A stretch of 64,000 nucleotides of DNA from Epichloe hybrida (lineage: Eukaryota; Ascomycota; Sordariomycetes; Hypocreales; Clavicipitaceae), in assembly GCA_019022495.1 (NCBI GenBank), contig JAFEKR010000018.1:310001-374000 (forward strand), given 5' to 3'. Positions 33,476-43,274 of this stretch are shown piece after piece (positions within the stretch are counted from its first letter, which is position 1; each line of letters starts with the position of its first letter). The notes beneath the pieces are model-generated. The model searched no databases and was not told the origin of the DNA. It worked only from the letters and a program-made list of their open reading frames with translations. A program made the translations under genes and the position numbers.

Positions 33476-35002
33476 TCAGTAACTTGATTCGGACTTCTTT
33501 CTCAATTTGGCCCCAAAGCTCCATATGAGTATTGGTGCCGGAAGTCCGATTACCAGACCCAACAATGCCATCGTAGTATTCCCCCATCCATATCCGAGAG
33601 CCTCATACATACCCGGCGCAAAAAGCGGGAAAGTAAAAGCCGTCAAGCTTCGGAGAAATTGCGAAGCAGCAAGTGCACTGCTGATGTGGTCAGCGTATGC
33701 GTCCATTACATACGCTTGCATCGAAAGACCGATCAGTTGGAGACCGAAGAGAGCCACAAACATTCCTATGTCGACTACAATCCAGTGTACAAGGAATTCG
33801 GCTGCCCATCCGTAAACTAGAAGGCCAATTGGAGCAATGACTGCCCCAGGGATAAGGAGCGGGATGCGGAACTCTGGAACATGTTCACCATCTGATGACC
33901 GGGCTTTCATGTAAACAAAGAGACGATCCATGAGGGGTCCTCCAATTTGAGAACCAAGTAGTTCACCCAGTGCACAAGCAATGTAATGGAAACCACTGAT
34001 TGTGATTGACTGGTGATATTGGGAGATCCAAAGGTCAGCGAAGGAGGCCAAGGCGAGGTATAGAAGACCGTAATTCAAAGCTAGGATGATGGAAGAGACC
34101 TGTATAATTGGATGACAGACTAACAGTCTTAAGGGGCGAGTGAGGCTTGAACCTAAGACTTGGAAAACCGACTTTTGGCGATCTAGACCCTCCTCTATGG
34201 TCTGGTACTTCTCATTCCCGGTTTCAGAGCGCAAGTGACGGGCAATACGCTGCAAGATAACAGGGGCATATGTTTCTCGAAACGTCCCAAAACAGAATAT
34301 TACCATGACAGCTTGGACAATGGAAGTTAACCAAAACATCCAGCGCCAGCTGATGTATGCGGTTATCGCACCTCCTAGAATAGGCCCTGCAGCGACAGCA
34401 ACTAATGGAATGGCCAAATACCACCCCAGAGACTGCCCACGCTGTTCAGGGTGCCAGATATCCCCCAGCACGCCTCCAGCCAGGGAGTAGATGGAACTGG
34501 CCCCAAAGCCAGCAAGAAAACGAGCAGTAATGAGCAGCTCCTTTGTGTTGGCGAAGCCGCAAATTACGTTCCATATCAAGAACCATATATTAGAGGCATG
34601 CAGCACAACCTCTCTCCCATAGACTTCCGTCAACGGCCCAATGAACAGCGGACCAAAAGCCGTGGCTAGGAGGTAAATAGATAGAGCCATGACGGATTCG
34701 CTTGAGTTCATGTCCAAGTCACTGGCGATCGCTGACAAAGCCGGTGCCAAGATGGTAGAGACCAAAATCCGATTGAAGCCCGTTGCTGAAAGAACGTTTG
34801 TGACCATCCATTTGTGTTTGATGTCCCAATCTAGCGGATTTCGATCATCAAAATGCTTTTTGAAGGTAACTATGAACGGGGATGAGCCCGCAGCCGCCAG
34901 CAGGGGAGTGGTTGGCGAGACATGCTGGTTTTCGACATCGGTACGGATACTCGCCAAGAATTCGGAAGCGGTGCTTTCGTCGAGATCGGAAACGCTCGAC
35001 AT
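33476..35002 (-). CDS. MFS transporter, DHA1 drug/polyamine type
   Basis: A single-exon membrane transporter of 508 residues from the ATG at 35002 (context cacaATGtcg); an in-frame ATG 60 nt upstream at 35062 is possible but lies only 18 nt from a solo LTR. Twelve membrane segments are apparent. Family motifs: the NPLDW block before helix 1, the GxLxxxxGR-like GPLTEVYGREVV between helices 2 and 3, and the helix 5 motif AAGPILGGAIT, typical of proton-driven exporters of the DHA1 class. Likely role: export of the cluster product or self-protection. Confidence 0.93.
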   Translation of the reverse strand: MSSVSDLDESTASEFLASIRTDVENQHVSPTTPLLAAAGSSPFIVTFKKHFDDRNPLDWDIKHKWMVTNVLSATGFNRILVSTILAPALSAIASDLDMNSSESVMALSIYLLATAFGPLFIGPLTEVYGREVVLHASNIWFLIWNVICGFANTKELLITARFLAGFGASSIYSLAGGVLGDIWHPEQRGQSLGWYLAIPLVAVAAGPILGGAITAYISWRWMFWLTSIVQAVMVIFCFGTFRETYAPVILQRIARHLRSETGNEKYQTIEEGLDRQKSVFQVLGSSLTRPLRLLVCHPIIQVSSIILALNYGLLYLALASFADLWISQYHQSITISGFHYIACALGELLGSQIGGPLMDRLFVYMKARSSDGEHVPEFRIPLLIPGAVIAPIGLLVYGWAAEFLVHWIVVDIGMFVALFGLQLIGLSMQAYVMDAYADHISSALAASQFLRSLTAFTFPLFAPGMYEALGYGWGNTTMALLGLVIGLPAPILIWSFGAKLRKKSESSY

Positions 35003-35079
35003 TGTGGCTTTGGATTGCGGATTTGGCTGTATGTAAAACACGCTAAACATAAAGGAGGACAAGGCTCTTTAATACCTGA

Positions 35080-35260
35080 TGTGAGACGATCTGGAGAGTG
35101 ATGATGATGAATTCAGCTAGCTAGACTAACCACACGTGGAACAACGAGGCTATATACGAGGGCAAAGACCCTCTTGAGTGCCGAGGCCTCGCAACAAAGC
35201 CACAAAGAGGGAAGACATCACGATAGCGATGCCTCGGATGTGAGGCTGCTACATCCAACA
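35080..35260 (-). mobile_element. Solo LTR, copy A
   Basis: 181 bp flanked by the 5 bp duplication CCTGA (35075-35079 and 35261-35265). Read on the minus strand it runs TGTTGGATGTAGCAGCC to GTCTCACA, i.e. TG..CA ends. It contains a TATA-like tatata and ends 78 nt from the MFS start codon. The matching copy B lies 1.5 kb away in the same orientation. Confidence 0.88.
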
Positions 35261-36558
35261 CCTGATATCATGACGATGAGAGTCAAAATGCAGTGAAACA
35301 GGAAGATAGTACGACAGAAATGAATCAGGGAGGAATTCGTCCGTCACATCGCTCCGAGGCCACATCGGTAATAAGACATACGTTGAGGCGATGCTAGGGT
35401 TGACATCAATTCTAGGCAGTTTCTTGCTTGTTTGCTCGTCCAAGTTCGCGGGAGGTCTACTCTAAAACGGGGTTGGCCTGCGCCGTCACTCTTCATTCGC
35501 CATGATGCCTCTGTCTTGCTATGTGCAGGTCTCTTTATTTTGGCAAAATGATGAGATGAGTTGCGCGAAACACATGTATTTTTTTTAATTTTAAACTTTG
35601 GTAATCTTGCACGCCGTTATTCACATTCCCACGATGACAAAAATCACATGGGTATGTAATCAACATGTTCGACCTCTGCCGAAGTCTCTTAGTCTGCGTC
35701 CTGTGCGATTCAAGTCAGCAAACAATTTAGCCACGCATCAGGTAATTCTGCTGCAATTAGGCCAACTACAGCTCAATATACAATCACGACCTCCAAGTTA
35801 TCCAATCATCATGTTTAGACGAGACGGCCAACGACTCCCCGGCCCGTTCGTGGACCAAGTTTGCAGTATGTCTCAGCTGGCTTAAACTTCAAGGCTCTTC
35901 CGGTCACAGTGAGACCAAGATAAAAGCAATTACATGAATAATAGTAACACAACAGCTGTGCACACTCTGAGGGGTTGCAGGAGCATGAACGAATCACGGG
36001 TTTGTACGACAGTCTATAGCCTTCCTCAATGCTCCAACATCCCTGCCCTGCTGAGTCTAGCGAGTTTAATAGGCAGTGGCTAGGCTTCACTGACACTGAC
36101 ACCAGTGGATTAGTTCGAGACTGGGGCTGAGGAACTCCGAAAATCATCTGGTACATGAGAGCGGGCGGCGTTTTCGAAATCATCGGGGATAGACAACGCG
36201 GTGTGCGAGCATTGACCCTAAAGAGAGAGCGGCGTATGGTTGCTGGACGAGAGATACATATATCAAGTCTCCCGACATGCCAGCATGGCTATGACGTGTG
36301 ATGTGAAGTGTCAGAAACGGATTTTAAACACAGGTTTTTTCTTTGCATTGCAAGACACATATGTTCACCAAATGCACCACTATAGCGGGCCACCAAGCGT
36401 TAAGCGACCTGTTAGGATACGATCGACGCCAATAAATGGGCCGAGAAAGGAGAGCACGTATTACATGGTTTTCAGCTGACCAAATACGCAGATCGATGCC
36501 GTTTGTAGAATATGACTGGGCAAGATTTTGTTGCGGCTGACATAATGTAGGTCTTTGA

Positions 36559-36748
36559 TGTGAGACGGTGTAATCCGTAGAAAGTGATGATGAATTCAGC
36601 TATTATCTAGGCTATCCACAACGTGGCACAACAAGGCCATATACAAGGGTAAAGAGGGTCTTTGCCGAGGTCTCGCAATAAAGCGTCGAAGAGGGAAGAA
36701 CATTGCGATGATAGTGATGCCTAAGATGTGAGGCTGCTACATCCGACA
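36559..36748 (-). mobile_element. Solo LTR, copy B
   Basis: 190 bp, clearly homologous to copy A over its whole length. Flanks are tttga (36554-36558) and tttaa (36749-36753), a target duplication with one transition. It lies 112 nt before the GST start codon. Confidence 0.82.
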
Positions 36749-36860
36749 TTTAAGAAGCGTGACTCACACGCACAAGGCTTTCCTTCCATTTGAATTTAGA
36801 GGTGAGTAAGATGGTTTTGAAGGCAGCCCCCATGAAAGCAGCAAAGCCTGCGACAACCAA

Positions 36861-37800
36861 ATGTCTTTTATAGTTTACGGCTACGAGGTATGTATTCAAA
36901 CCGAATGGCCCTCCGTTGAAGCTAAGATTGTGTAAAACAAAGGAAAATCCGCGGACTCGCCTGGTTCGCATTGTCGTAAGGCTGTCCAGCATTATGCGCT
37001 ACCTCTCCCTCAAGACTGATGGCACGTCTTAGGCTGCGGCACAAGGCATCCCCATTCAATTGATCGAAGTAGTACCACGAAAAAACATCAATAAGCAGTT
37101 GTTCATAGACAAGTTTCCTCGGAGCAACGGCAAGATTCCTGCACTGGAAAGGCCGGGTATTAAGCTGACTGAGACTATCAGCATCGGTTTGGTTCGTGGA
37201 GCTCGTGTCCAAGGCCTCGAAACGATGCTCGCTAGGAAACTTACTAACAATTCTACAAGTACCTCTCCAAGTGCTCTGGGTCGACGACTCTGCTTGGAAA
37301 TGGCTCTGCAGAAGAAGAGGCAGAGATTATTTCTTGGATGAGTTGGGCAAACCAGGAACTACTTGGCACCCTGGCTCGATGGTAAAAATACCCTCCGAAA
37401 CGACTTGTCTTTGTATATCAGCATATTGCACAATTATTAACTATTCAACTTCAGGTTCCTTCCGCTAATTCCCAACTTCTCACGGCCAGCTCCGTGGAAC
37501 AAGGACAATGTAGAAACAGGAAAAGCCGACTCCTTGGCTATGCTTGATACGTTGGAGGCTCTGTTGAGTACACAGAGTCATCTCGTCGGCGATGAAATCA
37601 CGCTAGCTGACATTTTTGTTGCCATCATGCTATCTCGGGGCTTGGAATGGGTGCTTGACGCAACATGGAGGAAAGGACATCCCAACTGCATGAAGCACTT
37701 CGAGATGGTGAGACGTTGGGAGCCTGTTAGGGCTGTCGTACCGGACTTCACGCTTATCGATGTAGAGACCCCAAATGCGAACCCATATGATAGAGACTAA
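36861..37800 (+). CDS. Glutathione S-transferase, EF1B-gamma-like
   Basis: Five exons: 36861-36887, 36943-36975, 37033-37191, 37260-37381 and 37455-37800; 228 residues, the usual GST length. The first two exons are only 27 and 33 nt, so the gene is easily missed. Introns are 55, 57, 68 and 73 nt; intron 3 has a perfect TACTAAC branch site. N-terminal thioredoxin fold: MSFIVYGYEENPR, then FP..NGKIPALE and KLTETISI, the glutathione-site pattern. The all-helical C-terminal domain has ISWMSWANQELLG and the N-capping/hydrophobic staple region GDEITLADIFVA. Such GSTs are common in fungal biosynthetic clusters, where they add glutathione or help dehydrate intermediates. The substrate is not known. 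Confidence 0.88.
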
Positions 37801-38020
37801 TGATATGGCATTAAGTTCATTTCCATTTTCCAAAGTAGCGTCCGCACGGCGAGTGTTGCTCCAAGACGATACGGAAAGGGCTGTAGCTAAACTGAGATCA
37901 TGGCCGAGTATAGAAGCTTGCATCGCGACTAACAATTAATGAAGAGGTCGCACTACAAAGTCAATTGTCCAACGCCGAAATATCTGCCGTTTATTGACCG
38001 AAAAAAACTACACGGGTGTA

Positions 38021-39631
38021 CTACGGTGCTCTTGTAAAACGCTGCTCTTGTAAGGAGACCCCAGCCTCATGCGCCCAACACAAACTGTCTACATGGCCGT
38101 CATGGTTCGCCTGGAAGACAAGCTTGAAATGGTCAGCTACCAAATACGTAGTCATCCGACCCCTACGAACTTGCTCCTCTCGATCTGCCAGCCACAAAAA
38201 TGTATCATCATGGTAATGTTCCATTGCCCAAGCTTGGCTATCGAGGCCCATAAAAGCGACTTCTAGTTGATTACCAGACTGCTCTTTTCTCACGTCTAGA
38301 AACCAATCCTGGAGCACCGGATGGGCATAGCGACCAACATAATGATCGAGAGACTTGTGGAGTCTAGACGAAGAAGGCTTCTGTCTCTCCAAAGCTGCTC
38401 TGAGCTTTCGAACATCATCGACACTAGACTTCGCCGCTTCAGTAGCCAACCGTACATAGTCAGATGGAAGTGGAGTCTCGATGAGAACCTCCAGAACCGC
38501 AAGGGTAGCCCATCCGGATACGTAGCCGAGGGCGAATGAGTTTGTGCATACAACCACGCTGCTGTTTATTTGCGGAAGTAGAGCCATGGCGATGCTATAC
38601 CCAGCCAAATTACCTCCATGAGCCAACACTGGCCCCATGCTCGCATCTTTTGGAACGAGAGTTGGCATCTGCTCCACGTAACCTGCGTTGGGTCCCATGC
38701 CAAGGATTGTGCTTGGCAGTTGATTGCGATAAAAACCAAAGGCATAAGACTTTTCCAACATGGAGCGAGCCGTAAACATATGCCCAGTGAGTTGCATGAC
38801 TGCATTGCGAATCACGGGAAGACCATTTCCCTTACCAGTTGTCTCATATTGGTAAGACTGCAGGAGGGCCGTGGCATACTTCGAAAGATCATTTGCGGTG
38901 CTAGTTCCTCCCATCGCCGGGGCCATGATTGTATCATTGTTCACGCCAGGAAAAGCCACAAGTTGAGGAGATGCATTATCCATTGCCGCATATGGCTTTG
39001 CCAAGTCAGGATTGCCTGTATCAACGGGACTGAAGCTTGTGCTGTCCATTCCCAAAGGACGGAAGATTCTCCGTTGTAGAAAATCTGCATAGCTCAAACC
39101 GCTGACTGTCTCAATGATCTCCCCGACTATGGCATAACCCCAGTTACTGTATGCCCAATCAGCACGGAACGCACCAGTCGGCTCGAGTTCTTGATAGAAG
39201 CGCAGCAGTTCTGACTTGTTCAAAAGTAGAGTGCCTTCGGCTCCTTGCCACCAGAAGTTAGACTTGGCAAGACCAGTCCGATGTGAGAGTAGATCAACAA
39301 CAGTAAGATTTTTCGTAACAGTATTGCTACGGGTTCGAAAGCCCGGCAACACATCCTTGATGAGGGATGTCCATTTTAGTTTCCCTTCGTCGACGAGGAT
39401 ACCGACCGCTGAAGCTGTCAGCGACTTGGCTAAAGAACCAATCGGATAGATGGTGTTAGATGTAGTCGGCTTATGAACCTCTACGTCTGCCACGCCAAAA
39501 TTGGCTTCATGAATGATCTCGCCGTGGTGAGACACACGCAGCGCGAGACCCGGAGTTCCCGCTACTGAGCAAATTTGCCTCATCATGGGGTCCAATGCTT
39601 CCAAATGGTCCTTCACACAAGGAGTAGACAT
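38021..39631 (-). CDS. Beta-lactamase-fold serine hydrolase/transesterase
   Basis: A single-exon gene of 536 residues from the ATG at 39631 (gacaATGtct); the frame is open for 94 further codons upstream but those residues do not look like family sequence. Class C beta-lactamase/LovD-like fold: catalytic Ser66-Leu-Ala-Lys69 in IGSLAKS, Tyr161-Ser-Asn163 in YSNWGYAIVG, and a conserved HRTGLA. Fungal members include acyl-transferases (LovD), esterases and peptidases. A C-terminal lipocalin-like beta-rich domain of about 130 residues follows. It may transfer an acyl group to, or hydrolyse, a cluster intermediate. Confidence 0.92.
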   Translation of the reverse strand: MSTPCVKDHLEALDPMMRQICSVAGTPGLALRVSHHGEIIHEANFGVADVEVHKPTTSNTIYPIGSLAKSLTASAVGILVDEGKLKWTSLIKDVLPGFRTRSNTVTKNLTVVDLLSHRTGLAKSNFWWQGAEGTLLLNKSELLRFYQELEPTGAFRADWAYSNWGYAIVGEIIETVSGLSYADFLQRRIFRPLGMDSTSFSPVDTGNPDLAKPYAAMDNASPQLVAFPGVNNDTIMAPAMGGTSTANDLSKYATALLQSYQYETTGKGNGLPVIRNAVMQLTGHMFTARSMLEKSYAFGFYRNQLPSTILGMGPNAGYVEQMPTLVPKDASMGPVLAHGGNLAGYSIAMALLPQINSSVVVCTNSFALGYVSGWATLAVLEVLIETPLPSDYVRLATEAAKSSVDDVRKLRAALERQKPSSSRLHKSLDHYVGRYAHPVLQDWFLDVRKEQSGNQLEVAFMGLDSQAWAMEHYHDDTFLWLADREEQVRRGRMTTYLVADHFKLVFQANHDGHVDSLCWAHEAGVSLQEQRFTRAP

Positions 39632-40384
39632 TGTCGCTTGCTTAATCCAAAATTTGGCTGGACTAGATGGTTCAGAAGGATTCAATGACACAATAAGACC
39701 CGAAACAAGACGGCAATGCCTGAGATGCTTTGGCTTTTGGTATTCGGAGTTGTCGAACAAAGGATTAAGCCAGGGGAAGTGAATTTTCCCAAAAAAACGA
39801 TGGTCAAAATTACCACAGTGTAGACACGGCAACTCGGTAACTTTTGCGGCGTTAGTGGCTGCAAGGTCATCATTACGTCTGCATTGTAGAATGCTTGATA
39901 TGGAATGATGCATATTTGATTCCAGACTGAGCTCACTTTACCCCACCTGCTTGCATTCACAGCAATTGCTACACTGCATTGCTAAGATAGTAATTCTGTG
40001 TCGTTTGCCTGCCTGTCTTTCTGAGGCACAAGCTTGCCCGCCAAACACTGCATTACCACTCATTGCATCGGTCTAGCCGTGCAAGACAGGATTTCAAACT
40101 GTGCCATCTGCCGTGCGATGGCCACAGGGTTCATCTTGCATTATTGGAGCTGCAATGATGAGTGTGAGCATACCTTGAGCCACCAACAGGACGAACTTGA
40201 ATTCTTTGCTCTATTTCAGTACGCAAACACACGTTTCGAGCTTTCTGAGCTTGGTTGATCGATACATCATATAGGTCAAGGCATATGGCGAGCCAAGAGT
40301 CTTAGAGTCACAAGCAAAATCGTATTCTACCGTCGAGTCGGTGATTCTATCGTTGCCCAGCCTAAGACATCTTTCAATACTATC
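39632..40384. other. Divergent promoter region
   Basis: 750 bp between the divergently transcribed hydrolase and CmcJ-type oxygenase genes. No gene or repeat recognised. Confidence 0.5.
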
Positions 40385-41248
40385 ATGGCGACGACTTCGT
40401 CTCCTCCTCGTGGCGATGTAGTAATACCATTAAACTTTTACGAAGATCCCGAGGACGGATCCAGGCCATTCAACTATGTTGCTTCGCCACCTGAAGGGCT
40501 CCCACAGCGAAACTTTCGGTTGGTCCCTCACGATACTCTCTTACAAGATGTCCGTGGCCGTGAAGATGAATTCAACCTTGAACATGATGCTTTTCAGGTC
40601 ATTGTCGATCTACCACCGACCCCGGAAAGCGCGTTTGAGAACGACGACTCGACCCGCGCGGAGTACTATCCTGAAGTAGAACGACTACTTCTTAGTATTA
40701 TACCTGGCGCTACTCGCGTCGCCGTCTTTGACCACACGCTCCGCCGAGCGGGCACGATTGGTGGTCCTGACGCAGGAAACCCCATCGCCCGTGCTCATAT
40801 CGATCATACAGGCTGGGCTGCCGAAAAACGGCTCCGACAGAGAGTCGCTGACGAGGCTGACGAACTTGTCAAAGGGCGGTGGAGAATTGTGAATGTTTGG
40901 AGACCCCTCAACAAGGAGCCTCTGGAGAATGTACCTTTGTGCTTTGCATCAGCGTCTACGAAGACGCTTGATATGAAGGACCTTAGCGAGGTGGAGAGCC
41001 GCTTCCCAGATGGATATCTTGGGCAGACATATGTCGTTAAGCATAATCCAGCCCAGAGCTGGTACTATCTTAGTGGTATGACTGGGAATGATCGGCTAGT
41101 GATTGGAATTTTCGACACCAACTGTACCAAGAACAACTTGACTGTTACTGGAGGCGCTCCACATACAGCTTTCGTGGATCCCCGGGAACGAACAGGCGCG
41201 GAGACGCGTGAAAGCATCGAGATTCGGGCTCTGGTTTTCGGTCCTTAG
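40385..41248 (+). CDS. CmcJ/AsaB-type non-heme oxygenase (hydroxylase/desaturase)
   Basis: A single-exon gene of 287 residues; clean ATG context (ctatcATGgc). It belongs to the fungal family of AsaB-like, GA4-desaturase-like proteins related to bacterial CmcJ, which mediates 7-alpha-methoxylation in cephamycin biosynthesis. Hallmarks: RAHIDHTGWAAEKRL (His138, Asp140), RWRIVNVWRPL, YLSGMT, and the C-terminal PHTAFVDPR with His near 260. The two His plus Asp are the expected iron ligands. Family members act as tailoring oxygenases or desaturases in several clusters. Confidence 0.9.
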   Translation: MATTSSPPRGDVVIPLNFYEDPEDGSRPFNYVASPPEGLPQRNFRLVPHDTLLQDVRGREDEFNLEHDAFQVIVDLPPTPESAFENDDSTRAEYYPEVERLLLSIIPGATRVAVFDHTLRRAGTIGGPDAGNPIARAHIDHTGWAAEKRLRQRVADEADELVKGRWRIVNVWRPLNKEPLENVPLCFASASTKTLDMKDLSEVESRFPDGYLGQTYVVKHNPAQSWYYLSGMTGNDRLVIGIFDTNCTKNNLTVTGGAPHTAFVDPRERTGAETRESIEIRALVFGP

Positions 41249-41678
41249 ACCAGCAGTGTCCATAGATGTACCATATCGCTCGTAGCGTGATGCTTCAGAT
41301 ACGGTAGTTCGATCAATAGAGCCTTTGAATTATAAACCAAACTGTTAACATCCGAGCTATCTCCGTGTGTAATCTGTTCTTGCATTGAAAGAAAATTTTT
41401 GGGGATGAGATTGTGGCAATCTGAAGCCACGGTGTTGTCATCGGTGGCTTGATTTCCTGTACCCATTTCAACACAACGCGACTTGAACCCATCTAGCTCG
41501 GACACTTGGCAGCTCCCGCCCATACCATTCATCAAAACAAAGCAAAACATATCATTCCGTAGAGCATGTAGCGTTTTGAGGGACTGCTACCCTTCTAATG
41601 AATGATTATACGACTAATTGTAGAACAATATCCCCAATGACAGCTGACAAAAGATGTCAAGGCTCGTTCTTCAAATAT
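41249..41678. other. Intergenic between convergent genes
   Basis: 430 bp between the 3' ends of the CmcJ-type and PNPOx-like genes. Nothing recognised. Confidence 0.5.
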
Positions 41679-42652
41679 TCACTTTGCCGCCGCATACGCA
41701 TATTTCTCTGCTTCGCTCGTTTCTTTTCTTCTCCATTCCTCGATGTACTGAGGAGTAGTGTCCATCAAGTTGGTAGGCGCCGCCACTGGTTCCCCCCAAA
41801 CCAAATGCGCTGGCACAACACCAGCCCACACACGACGACGCATCTCCTCATCCTTCAAGTCTCCCCGATCCTCGCCGGTAGTGCCAGTTCGCACTTTGGC
41901 GCTTGCGCTGTCAATCTCAACACGTATTATTCCAGTTCTCTTTTGCTCGGCCTCACTGGGGTAACGAGTGGCTCCCCACCGCCCTGGCAACAGGTTGTCC
42001 GTGATCAATTCCATGGCCCATTTGCGCTCAGCCTCCTCCGTCACCACGTGTGCGCGACCGTATGCTACAACCGAGCGATAATTGCAGCTGTGGTGATTGG
42101 GGGTCAAGGCCAATACCAATCCGTCCATTAATGTGGCAGCTACGCAAACAGGCATACCTACATCGGAAACGTCTGCATCGTGGGTCGATGTAAGCCGCAT
42201 TAGACGAGATGATATGTAGCCATGTAGATAGATGGCCCTGGGACCTTCAGATACAGATCCTTGGACGTGATTATCATTGTGAAAATCTCCTGTGCACCCT
42301 AACATGGGCAGGACAACAGGGTACCAAGGCTCCCCATCACCTTTCTCCACGCTGGAAGGTGTAGGAGAGAAGGCGACATGAAGAAGAGGAGTTCTATCAA
42401 TCAAGTCGTGCACGTTTTTGTAGTCGTATATTCCTGTAAGCATATTAGACAGAAAATTACAATCTATAAATCCGATAGCATTTTGAGAGAAGGGCTTGTG
42501 GTTGCGGGAGATGTTCAAGGACCTGCGGAATACCGAAGATACGAAATAAAGCGAATTATTTGACAGTATGGAAATGTGTATAGTGCAGTACCTCTATTAC
42601 GATATCGGTTGACAGTATTGAGTGATGTCTTCTTGAACGCCTGATGAGCCAT
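41679..42652 (-). CDS. PNPOx-like FMN-binding split-barrel protein
   Basis: Exons 42592-42652 and 41679-42433 give 271 residues; the 158 nt intron joins LNTVNRYRNRG to IYDYKNVHDLIDRTPLLHVAF, which restores the known N-terminus of fungal flavin-nucleotide-binding proteins. Further family features: YLHGYISSRLMRL, a histidine-rich segment with NHHSCNYRSVVAYG, and ELITDNLLPGRW. The fold binds FMN or F420-like cofactors; fungal members are probably oxidoreductases. The start at 42652 follows from the splice model. Confidence 0.86.
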
Positions 42653-43274
42653 GGGGACTATTATTGTGACCGTCGAGCACTAAGTCCGAGGGATGAGTAT
42701 ACCCAGATGAGTACAAGCCAACTTTTCTGTTCCAAGTTTGCAACTCTTCCAGCTACCAAGTATAAACCAAGGAACAAGATGTCTTGTCGAAAGTAGGCTA
42801 CATTGCCACGTACTCATGCCTTGACGCCTCATATAGCACGGTAGTATTGATAAGTCCGGTGTATCTGCGAAGCGGCCCGGTGCGGCGTCTGCATGGGCTT
42901 GGGCATGGGCACATCCTCGTTGCATGATGCATGGTGATCATAACACGAATCCTCACGGCGGAGTAAGTAACTCTACATATGTACACCCCCTGACGGCAAG
43001 CTGCGGCAAATCTTGCTTGGCAACGTGAGCGTAGTTTTCTAATCAACTCAACCCTTCAGCTGGCTGGGCTCCCAGGTGGACTGCCTCGTTCTCAATCAGC
43101 ATTATCCTGCTAGGAAGGATGTAAACCTTTTGACTTTTCTGTTAATTTTGCATAGGTGAAAGGGTTGTATCTTGAGGTATCATATGCAAGTAAATTGAGA
43201 AGATAATATAGAACCAATCAAGGCTAAAAGATCAGGTCTGTTCTAGCTGACTGTTTGTACCCTACCCTACAAAG
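42653..43274. other. Intergenic, nothing recognised
   Basis: About 620 bp between two minus-strand genes. Contains the promoter of the PNPOx-like gene. No repeat or gene recognised. Confidence 0.4.

Larger units (their letters stand above)
35003..36860. other. Shared MFS/GST intergenic region with two solo LTRs
   Basis: Divergent promoter region of 1.86 kb. Besides two solo LTRs (35080-35260 and 36559-36748), no gene is supported; a 122-codon minus frame at 35815-36183 has no recognisable motif. Confidence 0.6.

Noticed and set aside
35003..35062. Upstream in-frame ATG of the DHA1 transporter
   Set aside because: The extra 20 residues are hydrophobic and unlike the family; the ATG at 35002 has the better context.
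35815..36183. 122-codon minus-strand frame in the MFS/GST spacer
   Set aside because: No motif, no splice partner; likely chance.
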